Shown: in pieces, positions 1 to 10,600 of the stretch | How positions within the stretch are numbered: position 1 is the first letter of the stretch | Layout: the number at the start of each line of letters is the position of its first letter | Assembly (NCBI GenBank): GCA_030142905.1 | Contig: JASJOG010000017.1 | Coordinates: 1,364,001-1,428,000, forward strand | DNA: 64,000 nucleotides | Reading direction: 5' to 3' | Source of the DNA: Heliopora coerulea | Lineage: Eukaryota > Cnidaria > Anthozoa > Scleralcyonacea > Helioporidae | Translations under genes and position numbers: made by a program | Notes under the pieces: generated by a model | What the model was told of the DNA's origin: nothing | What the model saw: only the letters and a program-made list of their open reading frames with translations | Database searches by the model: none

Positions 1-551
1 TTTCGACTCGACTCGAGACACGATCCCCAGAGACTCTACACGGCTCACGAGACTCGACTTCAATTGACTCGATTACAATACTGACCTCATCTTATACAGA
101 AAATAAAGTTTCAGACACAACGGCATAAGTTTGAACACAATATTCTGATGCTACTAAACCTGTTATCAGACCTTAGGTAATTGTTGCACATTACTTATTT
201 CCATATTTCCATATTACCTTACCTATTTCCTTTTTGCTTGCCGTAGGCGGTGCATTGGACTGAGCTGGATGTGATGAATCAAAGCTTCTTCCTAGCAAGA
301 ATTTATAGACAACATTGACGGTCAAAAAAGGTACATAGTTGAATCAAAGGACGAATCTTTTTTTATCACGATTTGATGCATTTTTCAAAGATCCAGTTAG
401 CTCAGTTAACCTGACTACCAGTCGAATCAAGAACGACAAGACTTTACTGTAAAAACTTTAATACTACAAATTCGCAGACGTCGTCACTTTGGGTTATATG
501 TAATTTTATTTTTGTGATATATATGTTACAAATGTGGGAGCTTGGAGATAT
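1..551. other. No gene seen
   Basis: AT-rich sequence with scattered short open frames and no splice-consistent coding blocks. The first 75 bases repeat the word gactcga several times, which may be a fragment of a short repeat. Nothing else is recognisable. Confidence 0.4.
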
Positions 552-783
552 CTTGAATGAATGATAGATGAACAATCGTCAAGCTCTGACCTCAATAAAA
601 CGATTTCTGAGCTCCAGACGGGGATCGAACCCGCAACTTGCTGATGATTGATGAGACGCTCTAACCATTGAGCTACTTAAACTCCAGTCATTAGAAGGTT
701 GCGAGTTTGATCCCTGTCTGAGACACAGAAGTCGTTTTCCTGAGATAAGAGCTTGACGATCGTTCATCTATCATTCATTCAAG
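552..783. repeat. tRNA-derived foldback element (copy A)
   Basis: Two arms of about 96 bases (552-647 and 688-783) are inverted copies of each other with some mismatches. The outermost block is CTTGAATGAATGATAGATGA, and its complement closes the element at 783. The left arm, read on the minus strand, carries a tRNA-like T-arm (GGTTCGATCCC). The right arm, read on the plus strand, carries a second one (GTTTGATCCC). The loop holds the A-box half. A right-arm fragment of the same family lies at about 62977-63090. This is best explained as a tRNA-derived SINE that formed a foldback unit. It could instead be two SINEs inserted head to head. Confidence 0.65.
612..685 (-). pseudogene. tRNA-like sequence, degenerate
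   Basis: On the minus strand this 74-base stretch has a pol III A-box-like segment (TAGCTCAATGG) and a B-box-like segment (GGTTCGATCCC) at tRNA spacing. The acceptor ends do not pair well and no convincing anticodon stem can be drawn. It is therefore read as the promoter-bearing head of a SINE, not a working tRNA. Confidence 0.5.
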
Positions 784-1455
784 TAATTTTATTTTCTTGT
801 TTCTTCTTTCCAAGTAATTTTATTTTCTTAAACCTTATAAGTGGAAAATTTGACGAATTTTAGTCGTACATCCTGACTCTCCCTGGCTCCTACAAGATTT
901 TTATCTTAGCTACTCCACTGGCAATAACAAGTCGTACATACAGACAATCAATGATTATTTAATAATCATTGATCGTCCCTAGTATTCGACTAAAGTTTGA
1001 GAAAAAAATAATCGATGTTTAGGAGGTCGCACAGATGTAAACATGAGGAAAATATAAGGGAACCATTGATGAAGCGCTCGCTCGCCCCAATAGTTTTGGG
1101 AAGCATTCTAATTAGGGAGATCTGGGGGCATGCTCCCCCGGAAAATGTTTGAATTCTTGAGTCCTGAAAGGCTATTTCTTGCATTATGAGGGCGCTATTC
1201 CCGTTTTTTAGGCTGCGGCACCGAGCTGGATTCGAAGGCTTCAATCGTACAGATCCTCCAAATTACTTTTAAAACCACGAGATATCTCTTTGGTGAGAAC
1301 AAATTGCGTGAATTTTTAGCGTGGGAGAAAAAGTTGCGCAAAGAAATTCCATTCGTGGACCAAACTTAAAGGGCTGATATCAAATTATTCAGAATTTGTC
1401 GTCTATTTTTCAGTTGAATATGCCAAATACGTTTTAGGAAACGTCCATGTTCGTA
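784..1455. other. Intergenic, with a hAT subterminal repeat fragment
   Basis: Position 948-975 is a short AT palindrome (tcaatgatta and its complement). At about 1110-1205 lies a motif built around CTGGGGGCATGCTCCCC, followed by GGAAAAT and ending in a 'gcattatgaggg' block. The same motif occurs near 27475-27560 and 45965-46035, just inside the ends of two hAT elements, so this is probably a fragment of that family. No gene is seen. Confidence 0.45.
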
Positions 1456-1506
1456 GCTGACGCCCGGGCCTGGGCCCGGGTAGGCCCGGGTCTGGCTACG
1501 CCACTG
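1456..1506. repeat. GC-rich palindrome ending in a hAT-type terminus
   Basis: A CCCGGGCC/GGCCCGGG palindromic run is followed by GGCTACGCCACTG. The complement of that terminus, CAGTGGCGTAGCC, is a typical hAT MITE end and resembles the ends of the intact copy at 30365-30739. No matching left terminus was found, so this is treated as a one-ended remnant. Confidence 0.4.
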
Positions 1507-2283
1507 CCTCTAACAAGATGGCGGTACCACCAGAAAGCGGAAAATCAAAGATCTAAACCTCTACGTACGTGATTTGCTTGGGCCATTTAAGGGCCACTAC
1601 TGTGGAAAATGTCGTCATCCTAATTTGGATCTTAATTACAAACTCTTTTGAAATGTGAAAGAAGGGCGTCCTTAATTGACCCAATTTATACGATAAGATT
1701 GTCCAATATGATTGTTGGTTCCGATGAATACGATCAACTCACTAGTCTTGAAAATATATTGCTTGGTTGTCGAGTTGATCTTAGGGTCTTAAGATAACAT
1801 TGCATAGGCGAAGACGAAAGATGGTATGCCACAATCGCACCGAGTACATTATTCTTCAGTTTGCCAATTTCTCATGTTGTTTCAGAGGTAGTTAGGTAAG
1901 CGAAACATGGGAATTAAGTACTTTATGACGTCATTCAACTAACACCAACAAATTAAAATTCACAAAATAAGGAAAACGGGAAACGTTAAAGCAGCAGAAA
2001 AATAACTTGAAAATCCCCAGTTATTAACACCGAAAGATGCGTAATGAAACAAACGCTGAAGCGCTGTTTATCCTACGTCATTTGCATTTACTACTTAATC
2101 TTTTCCCGGTAGAATGTCTGCCCATGAGTAAAATCGCCGAAGTTAGCCATAGTACAGTAATAAGACTGTCGGCAATTGATTCACCAGGCGGAAATTGCAA
2201 TCGTAAAAGGAATACTAATGCCCATCATAATATTCTTAGAACAGTCATAACGACAAGTATAAAGTTAAGAAGATTTAATACAG

Positions 2284-2690
2284 TCTGGCGTTTCGTTGTC
2301 AAACGCGCAACATGTTCAGAGAATATTTATACGGTGAGATTGAATCGTAAAATATAATGACAAACAGGATACTAATTACTTAACCAATTAGAGTAGAGGT
2401 AAGATACAATAATACAGGAGATGTGTCCGTACTCTGACCAAGTGTAACAGTGTATCACGAAGGACATTAAAATAAATACAGAGGTACTGAGCCAACATTG
2501 GCATTAAGTAAAGGTTTCAATTTACTAATAAGTAGGTTTTCGTGCAGTAAAAGTTGGGATTCAAAGGAACCAGAAGAAATGATTTTGAAATCATCAAGAG
2601 AAACGGGATGGCCAGAGGTTTGATGGTGGGAAAGAATGCTGGTATGAGGAGGATTGGTAATAAGACTGATTTGAACGGGAAAGAATTTGA
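2284..2690 (-). mobile_element. Penelope-like element, 3' fragment
   Basis: Minus-strand remnant of a Penelope-like retroelement. It contains the end of the GIY-YIG endonuclease frame (2467 to about 2670). About 140 bases downstream (2284-2330) is a tail motif with cgtttcgttgtcaaacgcgc on the plus strand. Similar tails occur beside the palindrome at 55443-55475 and near the end of the PLE at 61970-61990. No reverse-transcriptase part remains. Confidence 0.6.
2467..2670 (-). pseudogene. PLE endonuclease C-terminus, remnant
   Basis: The minus-strand frame ends at a stop at 2467. It includes the words HPVSLDDFKI, LLISKLKPLLNAN and VPLYLF. These match, in order and spacing, the C-terminal region of the GIY-YIG-bearing PLE frame at 61500-61800 in this window (ASINNFQI, LLIRESLLTRKL, IPLFLF). 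The catalytic GIY-YIG core itself is missing, so the fragment is not functional. Confidence 0.6.
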
Positions 2691-4691
2691 CCGAGCGTGA
2701 GGTGTACTTATTCTAGTGCAATATCAAGCCAAGGTTTTCTATATATTGGTCCGTGTCAATTCGTGCACTTCCCTGCTTCTTGTGGAACAGACTTGGCGTA
2801 TTAGTGTAATTTTGTCGAGATTGCAAGCAGAAAGCAATACAGAACAGCACGATTTTGCAAACCCAAATTGCATTGAGCCAAGCTGATTGAAATTATGCCA
2901 GCACGGCTCCGGACTACATAGCTTATAAACTAGGTGTCAGTGTCACGGCAATAAAATTAAGACCTATGGAAAAGCAGGCTTGGGCGCATGGGGATGGTAT
3001 TTAAGTGATACAGTGAATTGCTTGAACATAAAAGTTTGTGTGGACTGATAGCTTTGTTACTCCCAACTCCCAGTGGATCTGTTCAATCATTGTAATCATG
3101 AACAAACGAGAACAATGATCGAACAAAGAACTTCTTCTTCCGAGCTCCTTTTTCATCCTTCGAATGGTTATTGTTCTTACTGCTTGCATTTGAATATTTG
3201 CTAAACATGCACTCGAGAACAAACACTCCAATCAACCACATTGTTTCTAAAAGTATTACGAAGTTTGAACATGGTTCGTAAGCATTATGTAAAGTATCAG
3301 CTGGTAAAACTTACCTTTCCGTGCTGAACTTTTCATTTCTTTAACGAAATCACTGTGTTCGAAGATTCTCGTCGTAAGCTTTAAAAATTAACGGTAACGA
3401 ATCTCACAACTACTGACTTGTGTAAGAATACCAGTCTCTTGCGCCACTATTGATAGCGTGATCAAACATCGCAATTGAGCACGCGTTACCTCTTGCGTGC
3501 TATACAATCCTGATACAACTTAAATCTGCCGGATTCTCAGATAAATCCAAACACCAAACTAATGTAACGAAATCATCTAAGTTGAAATCGCTAAGTCCGC
3601 GCGATTCTGATTCATTTCAACTTTGTCTTAATACATGACGAAATCCTAACGAAGGTCCCGAAAACACATTCGCTGTTTTACTAAAGCTTAACTTCCACTG
3701 GGTGGAATTTTCCGGGCGGACGAAATTGTCTCTGTTTAGTTAGAAAACTAATTAGAAAAAAACAAAGAAAAAATTTTGTCTCCACGGAAAATCCCGCCTT
3801 GTGGAAATCAGGTTTAAATAGATAAATCGCAACTGAACTAAAATGAACTCCGGTAACGACCTACAATGGATCATTAAAGTTGCGTTGTATCCGCTTAAAA
3901 CGTATTTAATTATACTGTATTTGGCCAAACGTATTTGGAGCATTCAGCTGTCGTTTGGATGTCTGATACGCAGGAATGGATCAACATTTAAACAGTTAAC
4001 ATTTAAACACTGCTTCGCAAACATTTGAAAAAGTAATATTACTTTTTATGAAAAACTTTATATGAAAAATGCAAAATTTCAAAACTGTTTAACAAAACAG
4101 TTTTAACTCTTTCCTGTCCAGGGTCTCCCTTTGACGAGTAAAATAATCTGGCTATATTCAGAAAAAAAATTGTGGAATACCCATTTAGAATTAGAGCTTT
4201 TTTTGCCCCATACCATTGGCACTTTGATACAGCCCCGAAGGGACTGAAGGTGTGTTAATTAATTATGCTGAGACAATGTCTTTAATTCGATATTAAATCG
4301 AATAACTAGCAAGATTCTCCATTCTATTTTCTAATGACATTTATTCTCAAATTTGTAAAAAATTACTGAAAGTGTGCCTAATTTATAAATGATCGACAGC
4401 TTTTTACTGAGGTGCTTAGTGACAAGGTACACGTTAGAAATACGAGAATGGAGGTACGTTGTGGCCATGTAGTTCGTCCAACAAAACTGATCAATTGTAG
4501 AAACTGTCGAGTGCTATAGAAAATGAGGTGGGGCTATTCTGACGCTATGGTTACCTTGATGATAATGACTTTCACCTATTTTAACTATTAAGGTGCTCAT
4601 AAAGTTTACCTTCGATAAGTTTCTTTCACTAATGGTTTGCTTGGCCAAATCTGTTTCAAAATGTTCTTCGTTCAACCACTTGCCAATATTA
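2691..4691. other. No gene seen
   Basis: Short open frames on both strands lack splice logic or domain-like composition. At about 4105-4160 a block beginning ttttaactctttcctgtcc and containing ctccctttgacgagtaaaat recurs at 25829-25890, where it forms one side of a TTAA-flanked MITE. Here only one end is visible. Confidence 0.4.
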
Positions 4692-5076
4692 AGCCCTGGC
4701 CAAACGAATGCAACATCGCAATCCAACATCGTTCATCATCATTGAATGCAACATGTTGAACTCGTTTGGCTACTATGTTGTATCATGTTGCATGATGTTG
4801 TATGATGTTAAACGAAGTATGATTTCCATCAAACATTTGATGCAACATCGTTCAACATCTTTGCACTCGCGCATGCGTTGCAAATCATCTCTAAGCAAGG
4901 GGAACGGGTAGGTTGGCCTAAAATTCGAGATCATTATTCGTCCCAGATTTTTAATCTCCACAATTCGGATCCGCGCCGTACAACATGTTGCATTCGTTTG
5001 GCCACGCAGTACAACACAATCCAACAAAGTTGAATTCAACAATGTTGAATGATGCTGCATTCGTTTGGCCAGGGCT
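4692..5076. mobile_element. Harbinger-like MITE, 385 bp
   Basis: The terminal inverted repeats are AGCCCTGGCCAAACGAATGCA at the left and its complement at 5056-5076, with one or two differences. Both are flanked by TTA (4689-4691 and 5077-5079). A 3-bp TTA/TAA target duplication is typical of PIF/Harbinger elements. The interior is filled with variants of gcaacatcgttcaacat, giving subterminal repeats and short palindromes. No coding capacity is present. A second copy (27317 to about 29980) is split by a hAT element. Confidence 0.7.
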
Positions 5077-5936
5077 TTAGTACCGGAAGCTGCTTAAAGC
5101 AAGCCACCAGCCATCAATATAAAAACAGTTGTTATATGGCTGGTATGTGAAAACGTTATATGGATTATGAAATCATTTTGCAGTTTGTACGGAAAATAAA
5201 ACGTGCTGATAGGCTGCACAGCCGCGCAATAGGTTTTCTGAAAAAAGCAAGTACGTTTTGGGCTAGCCTTGGCCGTAGAGTCACCACACGCCCCTGTAAA
5301 TAGGGTGTTTTTGGATATTTCAGTTCCACCTTTGTCTACACATCATAGAAAAACTTGGCCAATTGATAACGAATAAGAAATGCGATACAACTTCCAATAA
5401 CCTGCAAGAAAAACAATTGTAACAGTGTGAAGATTGGACGTAACTGTGACTCCTGCAACAGATTTAGATAAGAAATATTCTCACTATAAACTATAAAAAA
5501 ACGGGAAGACAAAAAGAAGACAATTTTTCAGAATTTTTCTAAGTAACGTCAAAACTATGCAGACGTATTACTAATGAACAATGACTTGCCATATGGAAAT
5601 CGACGAGCTGAAATGTGTCTATTTTTAATGAGGTGACTTCAGGCACACAAGAAAAAAAAAAGTAAGAAAAGCATTGACTACACAAGGAATGTGTACTTTG
5701 TGGTGACGTAAATTTTCATCACGAAAAATGAAGGACGTATATGTAACTGTGAATGTTTCTGTATCTGGTGCAGCGACTGCTGTAGGACCCAGCCGTACAA
5801 AATAAGAGAAAAGCTGAGAGAGGTATGTTTGGTTTAATTATCTCAGCAACTCAACAACAAACGCAACGACTTTCACGTATGAAATGTGTCCGCAACAGGG
5901 ATATTATACGGGACAATTCAAACCATAGAGGTCATA
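5077..5936. other. No gene seen
   Basis: AT-rich sequence without recognisable coding blocks or paired termini. Confidence 0.4.
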
Positions 5937-6350
5937 TATTAACTAGAGGGGCATAGGGACCAAAAATTTGGGTCAAATTGAACGCCACCATTTTGAGTAA
6001 ATTGGGAGAGAAATCGTTCTTCTCCAGCCCGTTTTCTATCTGTTCGAGAACCTCGATGTCAAACAACTGATGTTTAATGAATTGTTTCGTGTTTGTTTTC
6101 GCTAGCTGTATAGCAGAAAAGCTGTTTCTCTAGTTATTAGTCGGTTATTTTTACCTTAATGGTTTTACTTATGTTTTAAAAAAAAACCCAAAATAAAAAC
6201 AAAAGACAAAAGTGAAGAAGCCTTTGACCATGACCTTGAACTTTTCATCCGGGCTTTGTTTGATTTGACTTCAATTTATCCAATATGGCAGAATTCAGTT
6301 TGTCGGCTACGGTTAAGTGATATTTAGCTACAATGCCCCTCAAGTTAATA
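5937..6350. mobile_element. Small MITE with TA-type ends
   Basis: Left end tattaactagaggggcata and right end complement (tattaacttgaggggcatt) form inverted repeats of about 20 bases, each next to TA. Length is about 414 bp. The TA flanks suggest a Tc1/mariner-type MITE. No coding part is present, and family membership is an inference from the ends alone. Confidence 0.45.
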
Positions 6351-7275
6351 TATTACCTCAATGAAACGAACAGGTTCCCAACGAAATTGGGTAATGAACA
6401 GTAGCTTTTTAAGTGGCGTTCATAATCTTTTAAGCCAGAGTAGCTTCATACTATGTCTGATCTCAATGATTTCAACACTGGGACGTTTACTTCTCAAACT
6501 TCCTCTTCCATAGGTGCTAAGCATAAACGCGGCGCGAAAGAATTTCACGGAACCAAGCCTTGGATACCAGGAACGTACCACGGAAGAGTTAGACACCTGT
6601 CTTGGTCGTTAAAGTCTCCAGGATAGATTTAAGAGTAATTTGCTGATGTTTCGGTACAAACGTGTAACATTATCAAAGTAAGAATACAGGGAGCAAGTTA
6701 TAATATTAAATATATTGACATGGTATAGGATAAAAAGCTACTGGAGGATGGAGGAAGGTGTGAGGACAGGAAACAGTGAGAGGAAGAGTAACAGATCAAT
6801 ACATATGGTACACAAATGGCAGGGAACGGTTGTTTTAGAAATTGATCTGCACGGACTCAGAAGCCGATCAAAGCTTATACATGGGTGCTGATGCGGTTTA
6901 GGACTAAGAAGCCAATGACTTAGACATTTCCTTTACGACGAAAGCTACACAAACTTATCTCGGACGATTAGCAAATTATTATCAACGGAACGTTTGTAGC
7001 GCCAAAAATCCTGACGGGTAATATGATTTTACAGTTATGCAACAGGTTGAGGCAACAAAATTTTGCGTAAAATTTCATTCGTAGGACAAAATAGGTCAAA
7101 TCTATTCTTGTAAAGAATAATTGTCTTCTCAAAACCTTGTCGATGAAAATCGTTGTTTACCAGACGTATAAATAGCTTATTTATTTACTTTTCCTGAAAA
7201 GACTTATTTCGTTTCAATTACAGTTTTTTTGAGTGTGTTATTCAGCCTACGTAGTCTTCTCATATGGAATGCTCG
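6351..7275. other. Downstream flank and 3' region of DPAGT1
   Basis: No coding blocks seen. The DPAGT1 stop is at 7276-7278 on the minus strand, so this interval holds its 3' untranslated region. A minus-strand AATAAA-type signal (ttatttattta on plus, near 7172-7182) lies about 100 bases past the stop and is a plausible polyadenylation signal. Confidence 0.4.
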
Positions 7276-7612
7276 TCAGCCAGTCAGAAAGTGTGATTTG
7301 CTAGGATTCCGGACAGGGAAAAAAAATAAAGTTCTCTGGTAACGAAACAAGAAAATTGCAGAAAATACCTGTATACCAAGAATATACGTTGTAAGTATCT
7401 TCTCGTTAGTGGGTCCAACCAATCTGAGAACCAAGTTGATCAAAGTAAGGTTGGTTACTTCAGTGTACATCTTGTCTTCTCCAATATTGCGTTTAACATC
7501 GACAAGGCGAAAGGTCTCCATAATCCTTAAAATAAATCTTCCAAGAGAATTCAAATCTGATTCTTTAAAAGTAGAAAAACTTGTAGAATGTAAACCAGTT
7601 TCAGGGTTTAAC
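7276..7612 (-). CDS. DPAGT1: DPAGT1 exon 6 (last)
   Basis: 337 nt after the acceptor ccctctag. It begins LNPETG, carries [13 protein letters not shown] and the conserved [17 protein letters not shown], and ends after a last membrane helix with a lineage-specific tail of about 20 residues. Confidence 0.9.
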
Positions 7613-10600
7613 CTAGAGGGGGAAAAGCTATTAATGATATTTCACAATCGTGATCATCCAGCTTTCTTCAATGTAAACCCTTAATGCTACACAAGCACGT
7701 GAGAGAAATATTCAGTGCCTATCCAGTATTGAGACACGATTCATAATAGCAGTTTTTCGAAAACATTGAAGACTCTGATATCAGATGTTCTCAATATTAT
7801 GAGCAACATGGAAGAATACATGCCGAAATGAATACATCAGAGAAAATAGCTAAGAAAGTGATTTTAATTTGAGAGCAAAGATACCAGCTCCTTTTTCCAC
7901 CTATATTAATCTACTGGCACATTCTGACTACCAGCTGCACCACAATGTTTTGAGGAGAAAACTTTCTGGGCGAATGGTTCTACAGACGGTAAAAGTCGAA
8001 AACTCGGACATTCATCAGATTTCGAGATTCTCTTGTTCTTATGAACAAACAAAATAAATTGTGACAATAAAGATGAAACGACATAAGAAAAAGGTAAGCA
8101 AAGAATATTAAAAATTATATTCTCCCTTGAATTAGCTAAAGTTCAAACGTCGAAAAAATAAATTTCTGGTAATAAATTTGCATGAAAACACCAGGCGAAA
8201 GTCGAGTGTTTTAGATTCGACAAAGCATGTACAGCGAGTTTTTAAATGTCTTATAAAACAAACTTCTTAATATACTAACTCGCGAACAAAGTTTCGAAAT
8301 TTCTGTTTTCTAAGCCGAAAATATTTGAGGAGAATTTATAGAGCAAAGTGTGCCTCTATCACATATAAAGACACGACTCGGTTATGATTTTCCTTTGTAT
8401 GTAAAGAATTACAATAAAATGAGTTCGACGTTGGTTCGGTATGTCCATGGAAAATGCATGTCTCGCAATTTTTTTATTCGTCATTCGGTTAGCAGAGGGT
8501 AGGCCCAAAATTGTGCTACTGTAAGCCAAATCTGGTGATACGACTCGGTTATGATTTTCCTTTGTATGTAAAGAATTACAATAAAATGAGTTGGACATTG
8601 GTTCGGTATGTCCATGGAAAATGCATGTCTCGCAATTTCTTTATTCGTCATTCGGTTAGCAGAGGGTAGGCCCAAAATTGTGCTACTGTAAGCCAAATTT
8701 GGTGACATAACCTTTGTCGCATTAGCCACACAGAAGCAATTAGGCACACTCAGAATCGACAAAAGGCAAAAACAACTACGTAGGTTTGTACAATGATGTA
8801 AAGTACGACGTACCTAGAACCTTAATTTCTCGCCTTGCAAGGTTTGGAATATGTTCCCGACGTCGACATGGTGGTCGTTAACAATACAGTCACAAAATAG
8901 GGGAATGTCTCGACAGGTTGTATTCAACGCAATGAGAGTCGTGTAGTAAAAAACGAACTTTTGAGTCAACTATGATGTTAACAATATGTCTTTGCCAGTG
9001 AAGGTAATCGAGAGTGAATTGTGTTCGCCATTCTTTTAATTCACTGTTATCAAACCCACAGCACAGACCTCGAGCTAATAGACAATTAATGTTTTTTTTA
9101 CTCATTCTCCCAAATTTAAAAATCACGAATACTTGTTTTCACTTACTTTGGAAGTCTGTGTCTTGGACAAGGAATAACGTGAAAAAGCTGCGGCAACGAG
9201 TAGAGAAAGTTTATCACTTGTGGTATAAAGAAAAGTAAAAGAGTCTTGCTGAAGTGACCCAAAATACCAACTACTGCAAACGTCATACCAGCAAAGTAAC
9301 AGTACGTATCACCAACAAAGACACTAGAAGGATACCTACAGTTAAGCAGATGAAAGAATCAATGATTTACGCAAACTATACATCAATCTACTGTAAACTA
9401 AATTAAACAAAACGAAACTGAACCAAATTAAAGGATGCTCAATTGAATAGGTTCTACTTACTCCAACAAATCCCTCTTTCAAACAAGCGCCCCCTTGAAA
9501 TACACGCCGACTTCAAATAAGCGCCTTACTGCTCAGCAACTACACGGCGCTTCTTTGAAGTCTTTTGTTGTTCTTATCGTTTCTTGAAGTAGAAAGCAGT
9601 TATGTTTTATTGAATAAGGTCGATTTTAGTGACATTTAATAAACACCAACATTGGTTAAAAATCACGCCAAAAAAAAAGTTAAAACCTTACTAGCACAGC
9701 GGCGCGTTTTCCAGTATATACGGTATATAAGCATTACCTTAGAATTCATAGAAAAGTACATTCGCGTTTCTGCTGCAACGGTTTTGTCAAAAAGCGTTTT
9801 GTGCCAAACGTATGCCAACATTCCAATAAACCATTTCTAAACTAAGTTTTTCTTCTCCGTTCTTGTAATTTTATAGGATTTGAAAACGAGTTTGCGATTT
9901 TTACCTCCCGTTTCGCTATCGACAAATTTACCTCGAACCTAAAATCAATCAAAGTAGCTGCTGAGGATCGCAGTTTAAGCCAAACACTTTATTGGGGGGG
10001 CGGGGTCAAATGATGATATAAGTACCAAGAACATCTTACTATCATAGCAAAATTTTTCAAATTGTTTCCACATCGTGACATTTTCTGAAGCGAACCCCAG
10101 AGTTAAGGATTTGAATTTTTTAGGACAATTTATGTTCTTTACAAAAGCTTTATTATACGTTTGAACCATTTGTCTGCTTGGATTTATTATCAAACAGATG
10201 TAAACATGACGAGATTAAAGCAAAACAGCCAAACTCAAGCAAGCAATCTCGTTTTCATGTCTCTGTTTACTGCGTGTTTATCAGTGTGAAATGTGAAATT
10301 AGCGTGAAAAACTAACCGTAGCGTAACACATGTTAAAATTCCCTTAACCGTATTTTAATCTGTGGTTCTGGATAGCACGTAATTCAGTCTGAACTACAAC
10401 TTACCAATTATAATAAAGCAACGCTGATGAAACTCCAATAAAAGGAACAAGAAGATAAAGAGAGAAAAGATGAGCTCTCCAACAATCTCCTTGTAGTTCT
10501 ATAAGATTGAAGACCATTACGGATAATGTAATGACAAACGATTGGCCAACTTCCACACCATTAATTCCAGCCAAGATGTTGATAGCATTGGTACAAAATA

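Noticed and set aside
2037..2357. 106-codon plus-strand open frame
   Set aside because: Its last part overlaps a PLE tail motif on the other strand and the rest has no domain-like pattern.
8359..8762. Two overlapping minus-strand open frames with repeated protein text
   Set aside because: They are translations of the 167-bp tandem duplication inside a DPAGT1 intron.
9450..9560. 'aagcgcc' rich segment as a Tigger-like terminus
   Set aside because: Resembles the block at 18560-18600 only weakly and has no opposite end.
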